Source: JBMYQA01 sp049600855 (GTDB taxonomy: Bacteria > Bacteroidota > Bacteroidia > Cytophagales > Flammeovirgaceae). Taken from it: a stretch of 9,344 nt of DNA. Below, in pieces: positions 1-6,691 of this stretch; position 1 is the first letter of the stretch, and every line of letters starts with the position of its first letter. Location: the NCBI GenBank assembly GCA_049600855.1, contig JBMYQA010000247.1:1-9344 (forward strand). Direction: 5' to 3'. The notes under the pieces were generated by a model. The model ran no database searches, had not been told where the DNA came from, and worked only from the letters and a program-made list of their open reading frames with translations. A program made the position numbers and the translations under genes.

Positions 1-989
1 TTTATAATATCTTCGGCGTTGGCGATTTCATTGATTTGTATTTCTTCTTGATTAAGTTCTTGGGTATACCCATTAAGTGATTCCCAAATTTCATCCTCAA
101 ATTCATATGCATTCCTAAACTTTTCATCTACAAAACCCAACGAAGCGGTAAGGTAATTTAAAGGGCTATCTAATAGTACATTTGGTTTACGTTCATACAG
201 CCAATTTACAAAGTTTCGGGCACGATAAATGGTGGCGTGGAGACTCGCATAATTAGGAGATAAATCTAAATTGAGTTGGTTGAGTATACCTTTAACAACG
301 TTTTGATTAGCGCGAAATCCTAAAAAATTATAGGTATATTGATGAAAAACTTCTAGGTTACCTTCAACTAAATTGCTAAAAATTTGATCGACGTTTCCGA
401 GCTTGCCAATCAATTTGTTTTTCCATAAAAACTGTTGTCGCCATTGACTACTAGAACGTGTAGCGTTTTGAATCGTTGTACGGCATCCATAGGTATAATG
501 CAAGTTTTGATCTGTAATTACTACACTATGCTCATTGGTATATAGTACCACAAAAGGAAGGTAGATTTTTGTTTGATCCTGCAGGTTTTGCCAAATCTGT
601 TCATAAGGAGCTTTTAAACTTTGGTTGATATCAGGAACATATAAGGGGGTAATTACAAATTCTATATTCGTTTCTCCATAATTTCGAGTACTTTTAATGA
701 AATTATACGTGTTAAAGTCAAAGGACCAATTGAGAAAAGATTCCGTTTGAATGAGTACTTGAATGGAGTAGTATTGATAATACGTAAAAAAGTGCTGAAT
801 TAAAGTTGTCGTTCGATTATGACTGATATCGGTCAAAGTAAAATAGTCACTTTCCCATACCTCATATTGCTTTAGCCAATCGTTAAATCGGATTAAATGT
901 TTTCCTAATGTGTTGAATGTTTGGGAAGTGAAGCCAGCAAATTCCAATTTAAAGGAGCTGCATAAGTCTTCTAAGTATGGAGTGATGGC
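1..989 (-). other. Unrecognised domain X, copy 2 (residues 1501-1829)
   Basis: This second copy of domain X follows LRR block C. Motifs shared with copy 1 are NWSFDFN, RNYGETNIEF, VVLYT (1647-1651), LHATIYRARNF, WLY (1763-1765) and LGFVDEKFRNAYEFEDEI. Spacing to copy 1 is 831 residues at VVLYT and 840 at WLY, so insertions have accumulated in the middle. The last residues in the window (NEIANAEDII) may begin the linker that elsewhere precedes an LRR cap. Confidence 0.75.
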
Positions 990-3900
990 AAAATAGAGCT
1001 GTAAGGCAGGCAAACAGTTTCCTTTTGTGGAGGTGAAATGGCTTAATTCACCATCAATTGGGTTGCCCTCCAAATACAATTCGTGCAGGCTCAATAATTT
1101 CGTTACCGTGCGAGGAGAAAAAGCCTTAATCTGATTATTAGATAAGTATAGTTTTTGTAAACCTTCACACTCAAATAAATCAGGAATATCTTCCTCTACG
1201 TCTTGAATATTACAGTCTCTTAAATCAAGTATTTCAGTAGCCTCTAATTTGAAATTATGGATTATTTCATGGGCTTTTGCATGTTGGAGGTATTTCTTTA
1301 ATCGAGGAAGACAGTCGGAGTTTAGATTAAAAACGGATTCAGGAATGTTGGTAATCGGATTGTATAATAAATTTAACCGTTCCAATTGGGGGAAGAACGC
1401 ATTAAAATCAAAAGTTAAGAATTCAATGTTGTTTTGCTTGATTTCAAGTAGTCTTAATGACTTGAAAGTCGATTGAAGTCGCTCTATTTGATTATACCCA
1501 ATATAGAGATGATTTAGGTTTTCTAATGTCGCGAGCACTGCTATAAATCGAACCTGATTTCTTCCTAAGTCAAGGTATTCTAATTGCTTTAATGTTGACA
1601 GATTGGTGAGATTCTGAATACTCCAGTACTGTTGTTCTTCTCCTGCTAGAACTAAACGCTTTACATGAGGTGGCAAAAACGTTGGAATCTGCTTGAAAAT
1701 ATTTGGTTTCCCCTTATTGCTGCTCTTAAAGTTTTGCCATCCTTTTTCCTCACTATATTCTTCCCAAGTGTTGGAACATGATAATCGATTAATGTGTGTA
1801 GCTTCTTCCAATAATTTGAAAATCTCATCCTCAGTACCATCTAAACCACAATTGCCTAAATCGAGGTAAGCTTCTTTTGTCTTTAAGTTTTCCTCAATCA
1901 ATACCTGAGCAGGGTGTGTGTCTTGAGGATGATGTTGCTCAAAGTAAGCTTTTAGCTCAGGCAAACAATTACTCGCTTCAAATACCTCATTTGGGATACC
2001 TTCAATGCGGTTTCTTCGCAAGCCTAAATAAGAAAGCTTGGGATAAGTCGTTAAAATGGAATCAGGAAGCTGCGTAATTTGATTGGCGTTTAAATCCAAT
2101 TGCGTTAATTCCGCTAAGGCTGAAAGGGGACTGATCGTTTCAATCTGATTGTAATCTAAATAGAGTTTCTGGAGTTTGGATAAGCCCTCAAGGGGTGCTA
2201 GGTCGATCAGTTGATTCGAGCCTAAATCTAAAAACTCTAAATTCGTTAGGTGTTCAAGCGGCGTAATATCCTCAATGCTCCACTTTCTTTTGGGTTCGCC
2301 AGCAATTATTAAAAACTTTAAGGATGACGGCAGGTAATTTGGGACTTGCACGAGTCGGTTTCGCTTGCCTTCATTAGCACTGGATTTTGCAACCCATCTT
2401 TTGTCATTAAATTCATGCCAAGCATTTGAAAGGATTAACGCTTGCAAATGTTCAGTACCTTCCAACCGCCTAAAAAGGTCATCTTCTGTACCATCCAAGC
2501 CACAATTCCCCAAATCCAGATAAGGGCTTTTCATGTTTAGGTTGGCTTCAATAAGCTGATATGCTGAAGTGTTTTGATGGGATGGATAGTCCTGAATGGC
2601 CTCCATGATTTCTTCCTCAAACGCATACGCATTCCGAAATCCTTCATCCACAAAACCCAAGGCAGCAGTCACAAAATGCAAGGGCTTATCCATAAACCAA
2701 GTAGTTCTTCTGCCATACAACCAATGGATAAATGAACGTGCTTGGTGAATTGCGGTATGCAGTGCAGCAAAATTAGGATAGCGATTCGGATTTAGCTGGT
2801 TTACAACTTGGCTTTCCTCATCCGCAGTAGATTGGAACCTATAAAAGTCAAGCGTATATTGGGTAAAAGCAATGGGGGCTACCGAGTTATTAAAGATTTC
2901 TTCAATAACATGGAGCTTATTCATCAATCGAACTTGCCATTCATAAGTGGGTTCGGCTACCCTTTGGATGACGATTGCGCTGCCTAGCGTGTGGTAAACG
3001 TGTTGATTAGGGATAGCACCTTCCTGATGCGTATAAAGTACAACGATGGGAACAAGGACTTCATTGGAGTGGTCTAGTTCAGTTTGAATCTTTTTAAACG
3101 CATGTTTAAGCTGATCGTCTAAAAAAGGAGCATATACTGCTTTGAGGGTAAATTGGATGTCGTAATTCCCATAACTCCGTTTCGCGTTTATCGTTTGATG
3201 ATCGTCATTATTAAAGTCCCAACTCAAGAATTTTTGCTCATCAATCCATTTCCGAATCAAACTATCCTGATAAAGCTCAAAAAAAGATTGAATCAAGCCT
3301 TCCGTTTCCTGTGTAGTGATCTCTTCATCATTGAGGTATTTATCATCCCAGGCTAAGAAATTGGTTTGCCAATCGTGAAATAAGGGTAGTTTTTTGGATA
3401 ATTCGCTCGTCTTATTAAACTGGGAAACGTTTACACCAAATTCCGTACATAACTGCTCGAAATAGGGATTAATGGTGAAGTAGAGTTTTAATGCAGGCAA
3501 ACAGTTTCGCTTTACCCAAGTGAACCGATTTAATTCCCCTTCAATGGGATTGCCATCCAAATACAATTCTTGTAGATTCGGAAGTTTGGCAATCAGGCTT
3601 GGCGCGATAGACTGAATCTGATTATTAGATAAGTACAAGTATTGTATATCAGCATATTCAAACAACATGGGAATATCCGCTTCGGGATTCTTCAAATCGC
3701 AGTGACTTAAGTCTAACACATCATCAGGCTGCTCTTTAAAGTTGTAGAGTGCTTGATGTGCTTTCGGATAACTCAAATACTGTTCAAGTTGCTCAAGGCA
3801 GTTGTTCGATGTAAACACCTCACGGTGGATGTTTTCGATAGGGTTTTGCCGAAGTCCCAAATAGGTGAGTTGAGTATGTACTGTCAGGAATGTTGTTGGG

Positions 3901-5489
3901 ATATAAGCGATGTTATTGGAGTTGAGGTCAAGTTGTGTGAGTTGATTGAGAAATGAAAGATCACTGATATTCTCAATCTGATTATAATCTAAATAAAGTT
4001 GCTGCAGTTTGGACAAATTCCCAATTGGTGATGGATCAATAATTTGATTCGAGCCTAAATCTAAAAATTCTAAATTCCTTAATCGCTCAAGTGGAGTAAT
4101 GTCTTCAATACTCCATTTATTTTTGGGTTCACCCGCCATCACTAAAGACGTTAAGGATGGGGGAAGGTAATTCGGAGCTTGCACGAATCGGTTGGCGTCA
4201 CCTTCATTACTACTGAATTTTCGCATCCACCTTTTGCCATTAAACTCATGCCAAGCGTTGGAAAGAATCAGTGTTTCTACATGTTCAGCCCCTTCTAATG
4301 GTTTAAAAAGCGCATCCTCGGTGCCATCTAAGCCGCAATTTCCTAAATCTAAAGTAGGGTTTTGTGTTTTTAAGTTTTCCGCAATTAATTGTTGGGCGAG
4401 GTGTTTTTTCTCGAGCTGTCCCTCCGTTAAGTATCTTGTGATCCTTAATAAAGCACTCTCTTCGATTTCAAAAACCCTTTTGGGAATATTTTGAATTGGA
4501 TTACCGCGTACATAAAGCTTTTCTAACTTGGGTAAACCATTCAGAAAATCCAGGGAAATTTCAGGGACTAGATTATGATTTAACCCGAGGTTGGTGAGTT
4601 GCTTCAAGGATTGTATGGGCGTAATATCCGAAATCTGATTTCCTCCTAAATAGAGTTTTTCAAGCTGCTTGAACTTATACAAAAAATTGAGGTTAGTAAT
4701 TTTATGATTACGCAGGGTTAAGCCAATAATTTCTTGGCTTTCGTCGTCTTGTACATAAGCTGCTTGTACTCTCGAATGCGCAATTTGTACGTAAGCTAGC
4801 CTTCTCAGTTCGATATCATATTGTGCTTCTAATTCCAGAATTTCTTGAGGCTTTTCCTGTTTTTTTTCACTGCCCTTGACTTTTTTTCTCAAGTGTATGG
4901 GCAAAACCGCATTCAGCACGCCTTCTTCTGTTTTATTTTCCGCAACTTCCAAGGAAATGGCCGCCTGTGCGCTTCCTGATTGATTGAGGGCTTTAAAATA
5001 CAGAGAAAGGTAATTCACTTTCTGCTGATCAGACTTTTCTTGATTTTGGAGCTTTTCAATGATATCGGCCTCCATAGCCTGTGGATCAAGAATGCCTTTT
5101 GCCCAAATGGTATGCGTGTCATACACATTTTTACTCAACTTACTCTGATTTCTAAAGGCGTATTCTTCAATGAATTGGGCAATTTCTTTGCGCAGGGCAT
5201 CACTAATGGATGAGTGATGTTGAAGGTACTTTCTGATCCGTTCCTCCATTCGATAAGAATCGGAACCAATGGGTTGACACAGGCTCGATAAAATCAGATC
5301 GGAGACGACCAAATAAGAAGCTTGTTCTTTCGCTGTATTGTTTTTGTAAGATTTGAAATTTACCCAAAGTTTATACAACAAATCACTCGAAAACAGTAAG
5401 GGTTGTGCGGCTAAGCAGATAAAATCGTAGTAGCCGATGCCCTTGGCACTGAAGGAATCAATTTTTTGTTGGATAGCAATATTCGTCAT
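1..5489 (-). CDS. Giant leucine-rich-repeat protein of a MoxR-vWA conflict system (C-terminus beyond window)
   Basis: An uninterrupted reading frame runs from ATG at 5489 to the left edge: 1829 codons plus two bases, with no stop reached. Residues 1-250 are a mostly helical, LRR-free domain, with a basic/glutamine-rich stretch near 200-225. LRRs of the LxxLxLxxNxIxxI type begin near 255. Residues 380, 991 and 1209 each open a new LRR block with the cap LDLGNCGLDGTED. Blocks one and three are long and are each followed by a ~320-residue non-LRR domain (about 672-990 and 1501-1829); block two is short. Hence a higher-order repeat of 829 residues. No signal peptide or membrane helix is seen, so it is probably cytosolic. 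Its ATG lies five bases after the vWA stop, implying translational coupling. By analogy with LRR receptors I infer ligand sensing for the MoxR-vWA pair; the ligand is unknown. LRR identity is certain, the role is inference. Confidence 0.96.
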   Translation of the reverse strand, partial: MTNIAIQQKIDSFSAKGIGYYDFICLAAQPLLFSSDLLYKLWVNFKSYKNNTAKEQASYLVVSDLILSSLCQPIGSDSYRMEERIRKYLQHHSSISDALRKEIAQFIEEYAFRNQSKLSKNVYDTHTIWAKGILDPQAMEADIIEKLQNQEKSDQQKVNYLSLYFKALNQSGSAQAAISLEVAENKTEEGVLNAVLPIHLRKKVKGSEKKQEKPQEILELEAQYDIELRRLAYVQIAHSRVQAAYVQDDESQEIIGLTLRNHKITNLNFLYKFKQLEKLYLGGNQISDITPIQSLKQLTNLGLNHNLVPEISLDFLNGLPKLEKLYVRGNPIQNIPKRVFEIEESALLRITRYLTEGQLEKKHLAQQLIAENLKTQNPTLDLGNCGLDGTEDALFKPLEGAEHVETLILSNAWHEFNGKRWMRKFSSNEGDANRFVQAPNYLPPSLTSLVMAGEPKNKWSIEDITPLERLRNLEFLDLGSNQIIDPSPIGNLSKLQQLYLDYNQIENISDLSFLNQLTQLDLNSNNIAYIPTTFLTVHTQLTYLGLRQNPIENIHREVFTSNNCLEQLEQYLSYPKAHQALYNFKEQPDDVLDLSHCDLKNPEADIPMLFEYADIQYLYLSNNQIQSIAPSLIAKLPNLQELYLDGNPIEGELNRFTWVKRNCLPALKLYFTINPYFEQLCTEFGVNVSQFNKTSELSKKLPLFHDWQTNFLAWDDKYLNDEEITTQETEGLIQSFFELYQDSLIRKWIDEQKFLSWDFNNDDHQTINAKRSYGNYDIQFTLKAVYAPFLDDQLKHAFKKIQTELDHSNEVLVPIVVLYTHQEGAIPNQHVYHTLGSAIVIQRVAEPTYEWQVRLMNKLHVIEEIFNNSVAPIAFTQYTLDFYRFQSTADEESQVVNQLNPNRYPNFAALHTAIHQARSFIHWLYGRRTTWFMDKPLHFVTAALGFVDEGFRNAYAFEEEIMEAIQDYPSHQNTSAYQLIEANLNMKSPYLDLGNCGLDGTEDDLFRRLEGTEHLQALILSNAWHEFNDKRWVAKSSANEGKRNRLVQVPNYLPSSLKFLIIAGEPKRKWSIEDITPLEHLTNLEFLDLGSNQLIDLAPLEGLSKLQKLYLDYNQIETISPLSALAELTQLDLNANQITQLPDSILTTYPKLSYLGLRRNRIEGIPNEVFEASNCLPELKAYFEQHHPQDTHPAQVLIEENLKTKEAYLDLGNCGLDGTEDEIFKLLEEATHINRLSCSNTWEEYSEEKGWQNFKSSNKGKPNIFKQIPTFLPPHVKRLVLAGEEQQYWSIQNLTNLSTLKQLEYLDLGRNQVRFIAVLATLENLNHLYIGYNQIERLQSTFKSLRLLEIKQNNIEFLTFDFNAFFPQLERLNLLYNPITNIPESVFNLNSDCLPRLKKYLQHAKAHEIIHNFKLEATEILDLRDCNIQDVEEDIPDLFECEGLQKLYLSNNQIKAFSPRTVTKLLSLHELYLEGNPIDGELSHFTSTKGNCLPALQLYFAITPYLEDLCSSFKLEFAGFTSQTFNTLGKHLIRFNDWLKQYEVWESDYFTLTDISHNRTTTLIQHFFTYYQYYSIQVLIQTESFLNWSFDFNTYNFIKSTRNYGETNIEFVITPLYVPDINQSLKAPYEQIWQNLQDQTKIYLPFVVLYTNEHSVVITDQNLHYTYGCRTTIQNATRSSSQWRQQFLWKNKLIGKLGNVDQIFSNLVEGNLEVFHQYTYNFLGFRANQNVVKGILNQLNLDLSPNYASLHATIYRARNFVNWLYERKPNVLLDSPLNYLTASLGFVDEKFRNAYEFEDEIWESLNGYTQELNQEEIQINEIANAEDII
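990..1865 (-). repeat. Long LRR block C (residues 1209-1500)
   Basis: It has the same order of elements as block A: cap LDLGNCGLDGTED, a variant SNTWEEY segment, LRRs such as LEYLDLGRNQV and LNHLYIGYNQI, an internal LDLRDCNI unit, LHELYLEGNPI, and the closing NCLPAL at residue 1491. It is the most diverged of the three capped blocks while keeping exact length colinearity with block A. Confidence 0.87.
1866..2519 (-). repeat. Short LRR block B (residues 991-1208)
   Basis: It opens with the same cap as blocks A and C and includes the LSNAWHEF and KWSIEDITPL segments and about five LRRs. It lacks the internal LDLSHCDL-type unit and is not followed by a non-LRR domain. Over part of its length it is closer to block A at the DNA level than block C is (see 2211-2244 versus 4044-4077). 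Confidence 0.87.
2520..3476 (-). other. Unrecognised domain X, copy 1 (residues 672-990)
   Basis: About 315 residues without LRR pattern lie between LRR blocks A and B. Landmarks are SWDFN, RSYGNYDIQF, VVLYT (816-820), WLY (923-925) and LGFVDEGFRNAYAFEEEI (944-961). The first half looks alpha/beta, the second half helical. I recognise no catalytic motif, metal-binding cluster or P-loop. Because an equivalent domain recurs later, this is a bona fide folded unit and not linker. Function unknown. Confidence 0.75.
3477..4352 (-). repeat. Long LRR block A (residues 380-671)
   Basis: It opens with the cap LDLGNCGLDGTED, then a non-canonical stretch containing LSNAWHEF and GEPKNKWSIEDITPL, then regular LRRs such as LEFLDLGSNQI, LQQLYLDYNQI and LTYLGLRQNPI. 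A second internal cap-like unit (VLDLSHCDL) and two further LRRs follow, and the block ends at NCLPAL (residue 662). The same order of elements is found in block C. Confidence 0.88.
4353..4736 (-). repeat. First LRR block (residues 252-379), about four repeats
   Basis: Four LRR units follow the LxxLxLxxNxI consensus, for example LEKLYLGGNQISDI and LEKLYVRGNPIQNI. The block ends with a linker (AQQLIAENLKTQNP) that recurs as AQVLIEENLKTKEA just before residue 1209. In the 829-residue scheme this is the counterpart of the short second block (991-1208), but its cap has been replaced by the N-terminal helical domain. Confidence 0.88.
4737..5489 (-). other. N-terminal helical domain of the LRR protein (residues 1-251)
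   Basis: This segment has no LRR pattern and is rich in predicted helix. Residues near 17-45 contain a YYDF...AAQPLLF...LLYKLWVNF pattern, and a second conserved-looking stretch is YLVVSDLILSSLCQPIG near 59-75. From memory, very similar stretches (YFDVAVAARPLLFP..LLYRLW-like) occur at the start of proteins encoded directly after MoxR and vWA genes in other bacteria, where the C-terminal half is a different repeat or catalytic domain. If so, this is the constant module that docks a variable sensor or effector to the MoxR-vWA pair. The family name is not known to me. Confidence 0.6.
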
Positions 5490-5494
5490 AGGAA
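5490..5494 (-). other. Five-base junction between vWA and LRR genes
   Basis: The vWA stop TAG (5497-5495) is followed by TTCCT and the ATG of the LRR protein. No ribosome-binding site fits in this gap and none is seen in the end of the vWA gene, so translation of the LRR protein is likely coupled to termination of the vWA protein. Confidence 0.75.
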
Positions 5495-6649
5495 CTATCG
5501 TTTTCTGAGTGAATTGATGGCTTTTTGGAGTTCCGTTTGTTGCGTGAGCTCAAACATGGGAATGAATTGGGCAATGCGTTCTGCGGTGTTTCCTGTCCAG
5601 CGTTCAGCGGGCATGGGGTTCAGCCAAATGAGTTTATTCGTTTTTTTTCGCAACCGCAAAATAAAACGCAGGGTAGAACGAAAGCGCTTATCTGAATTAC
5701 TTCCTCTTGCCGCTCCCGCATCGCTAATGATGATCACATTAGACGTTTGTGCATTCAGCTTGGCTAAGACTTCATGGGTTTCTCGATAATTCGTTTGCGA
5801 AATGTCGGTATAACAATGGGATTTGGGAACATTGTAGAAATAGTAGTGCGTGTAGTGTTTATTTCTGAAAGCACTCTTCATAGCCTCCTTAAAATTGAAG
5901 ATTAATGGATGAAAAGCTTGCATAGAACCGCCTACATCGATCAGCAATAACACCTCATTAATGATTCGATCATGACGTTTAAAAACAGGTTTTAACAGCA
6001 CACTTTTTTCGGCTTGCTGCTGAACGCAGGCTGCTACATCAATTTCATCGGAGGGAGAGGCTGGTTGCGTAATGGGTAAAAAACGACAAATCTGAAGCAT
6101 TTGGCGTTTGCTTAAATCAAAGTAGTTCGCTGCGAAAGAAAATTTTCGTTTTACCCGCTTTTTTTCTTCGCGAAGCTGAATCATATCGCCTGATGCTTCG
6201 CCCAATACAAATTTAACAAGCGGGTGATTTACTGAAGGTGTGAAGTTGCTACTGGCAAATTCATCTTGTTCTTGTTTGGTTGGATGAGTGGTGTTTTTGT
6301 TTTCTATGGGCTCGGGTTCTTGTGGCGGTTCCTCAATGGGCTTTACTTCTTGATGAATCGGAGTTGACGCTTCTTGAATTTGCTTAGTAGGGAAAGGCTC
6401 GTAGTTTTCTTCAAACAGCCGATTGAATACCGATTTGCTCTGATTCGGTTTTAGCCACAGGGTTTGGCATAAAGTCAATAAGCGCTTTTTATGATACTCG
6501 CCCTGTTCTTGGTCGATTCCCCAACCCAAATGCATGGCTTCTAAAAGGGTATAGTATTCTTCGATGCCGAGCTGGAAGTTATTTTTCCGTAAAGCATTAA
6601 AGAATACATAAAGCGGTAAATGGGTATCAACGGAGTTATGATTCGACAT
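5495..6649 (-). CDS. CoxE-like von Willebrand factor A domain protein, partner of the MoxR ATPase
   Basis: This 384-residue protein has three parts. Residues 10-85 are helical (LYVFFNALRKNNFQLGIEEY), resembling the N-terminus of CoxE-like proteins. Residues 86-130 are a low-complexity proline/glutamate linker. Residues 140-384 carry the vWA domain: LLLIDVGGSM at 234-243 stands where the metal-binding MIDAS loop (DxSxS) belongs, here D238-V-G-G-S242 with glycine replacing the first serine. VIIISDAGAARG (305-316) corresponds to the later MIDAS loop. A C-terminal IWLNPMPAERWTGNTAERIA segment (341-360) is, from memory, typical of vWA proteins next to MoxR genes. vWA proteins bridge MoxR-type AAA+ rings to their clients; the expected client is the LRR protein encoded five bases downstream. 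Start chosen at ATG 6649, 42 bases after the ATPase stop, with no competing upstream start. Cytosolic, no signal peptide. Confidence 0.93.
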   Translation of the reverse strand: MSNHNSVDTHLPLYVFFNALRKNNFQLGIEEYYTLLEAMHLGWGIDQEQGEYHKKRLLTLCQTLWLKPNQSKSVFNRLFEENYEPFPTKQIQEASTPIHQEVKPIEEPPQEPEPIENKNTTHPTKQEQDEFASSNFTPSVNHPLVKFVLGEASGDMIQLREEKKRVKRKFSFAANYFDLSKRQMLQICRFLPITQPASPSDEIDVAACVQQQAEKSVLLKPVFKRHDRIINEVLLLIDVGGSMQAFHPLIFNFKEAMKSAFRNKHYTHYYFYNVPKSHCYTDISQTNYRETHEVLAKLNAQTSNVIIISDAGAARGSNSDKRFRSTLRFILRLRKKTNKLIWLNPMPAERWTGNTAERIAQFIPMFELTQQTELQKAINSLRKR

Positions 6650-6691
6650 ACTGATTGGTGATGAGGCGAATGTTAGATTTAGCGATTCTAC

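Larger units (their letters stand above)
1..1865 (-). repeat. Higher-order repeat unit 2 of the LRR protein (residues 1209-1829, cut by the edge)
   Basis: This is the second copy of the 829-residue unit: a capped long LRR block (1209-1500) and a non-LRR domain (1501 onward). By comparison with unit 1, the window stops close to the point where the next capped LRR block should start. Within the non-LRR domain the GFVDE motif lies 840 rather than 829 residues after its partner in unit 1, so this copy carries a net insertion of about 11 residues. Confidence 0.83.
1866..4352 (-). repeat. Higher-order repeat unit 1 of the LRR protein (residues 380-1208, 2487 bp)
   Basis: The unit runs from one LDLGNCGLDGTED cap (residue 380) to the equivalent cap of the next unit (residue 1209). 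It contains a capped long LRR block (380-671), a non-LRR domain (672-990) and a capped short LRR block (991-1208). The spacing 380 to 1209 is 829 residues, and the spacing between the two NCLPAL motifs ending the long blocks (662 and 1491) is also exactly 829. The first ~290 residues of the two units are therefore colinear without net insertion. Confidence 0.85.

Noticed and set aside
1..4352. CRISPR array or mobile-element repeats as the source of the repeated DNA
   Set aside because: The repeats are in frame, of LRR length and of 2487 bp, diverge at silent sites and encode protein. There are no short regularly spaced identical repeats, terminal inverted repeats or transposase.
1249..5213. 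Several short plus-strand open frames (for example 1249-1476, 1877-2077, 3153-3356, 3753-3956, 4192-4494, 4980-5213)
   Set aside because: All lie antisense to the continuous minus-strand LRR frame. Their predicted peptides have no recognisable pattern, while the opposite frame encodes regular LRRs across every one of them.
6650..6691. Terminator or internal promoter in the 42-base gap between MoxR and vWA genes
   Set aside because: No stem-loop with a T-run and no convincing -33/-7 pair can be seen in this gap.
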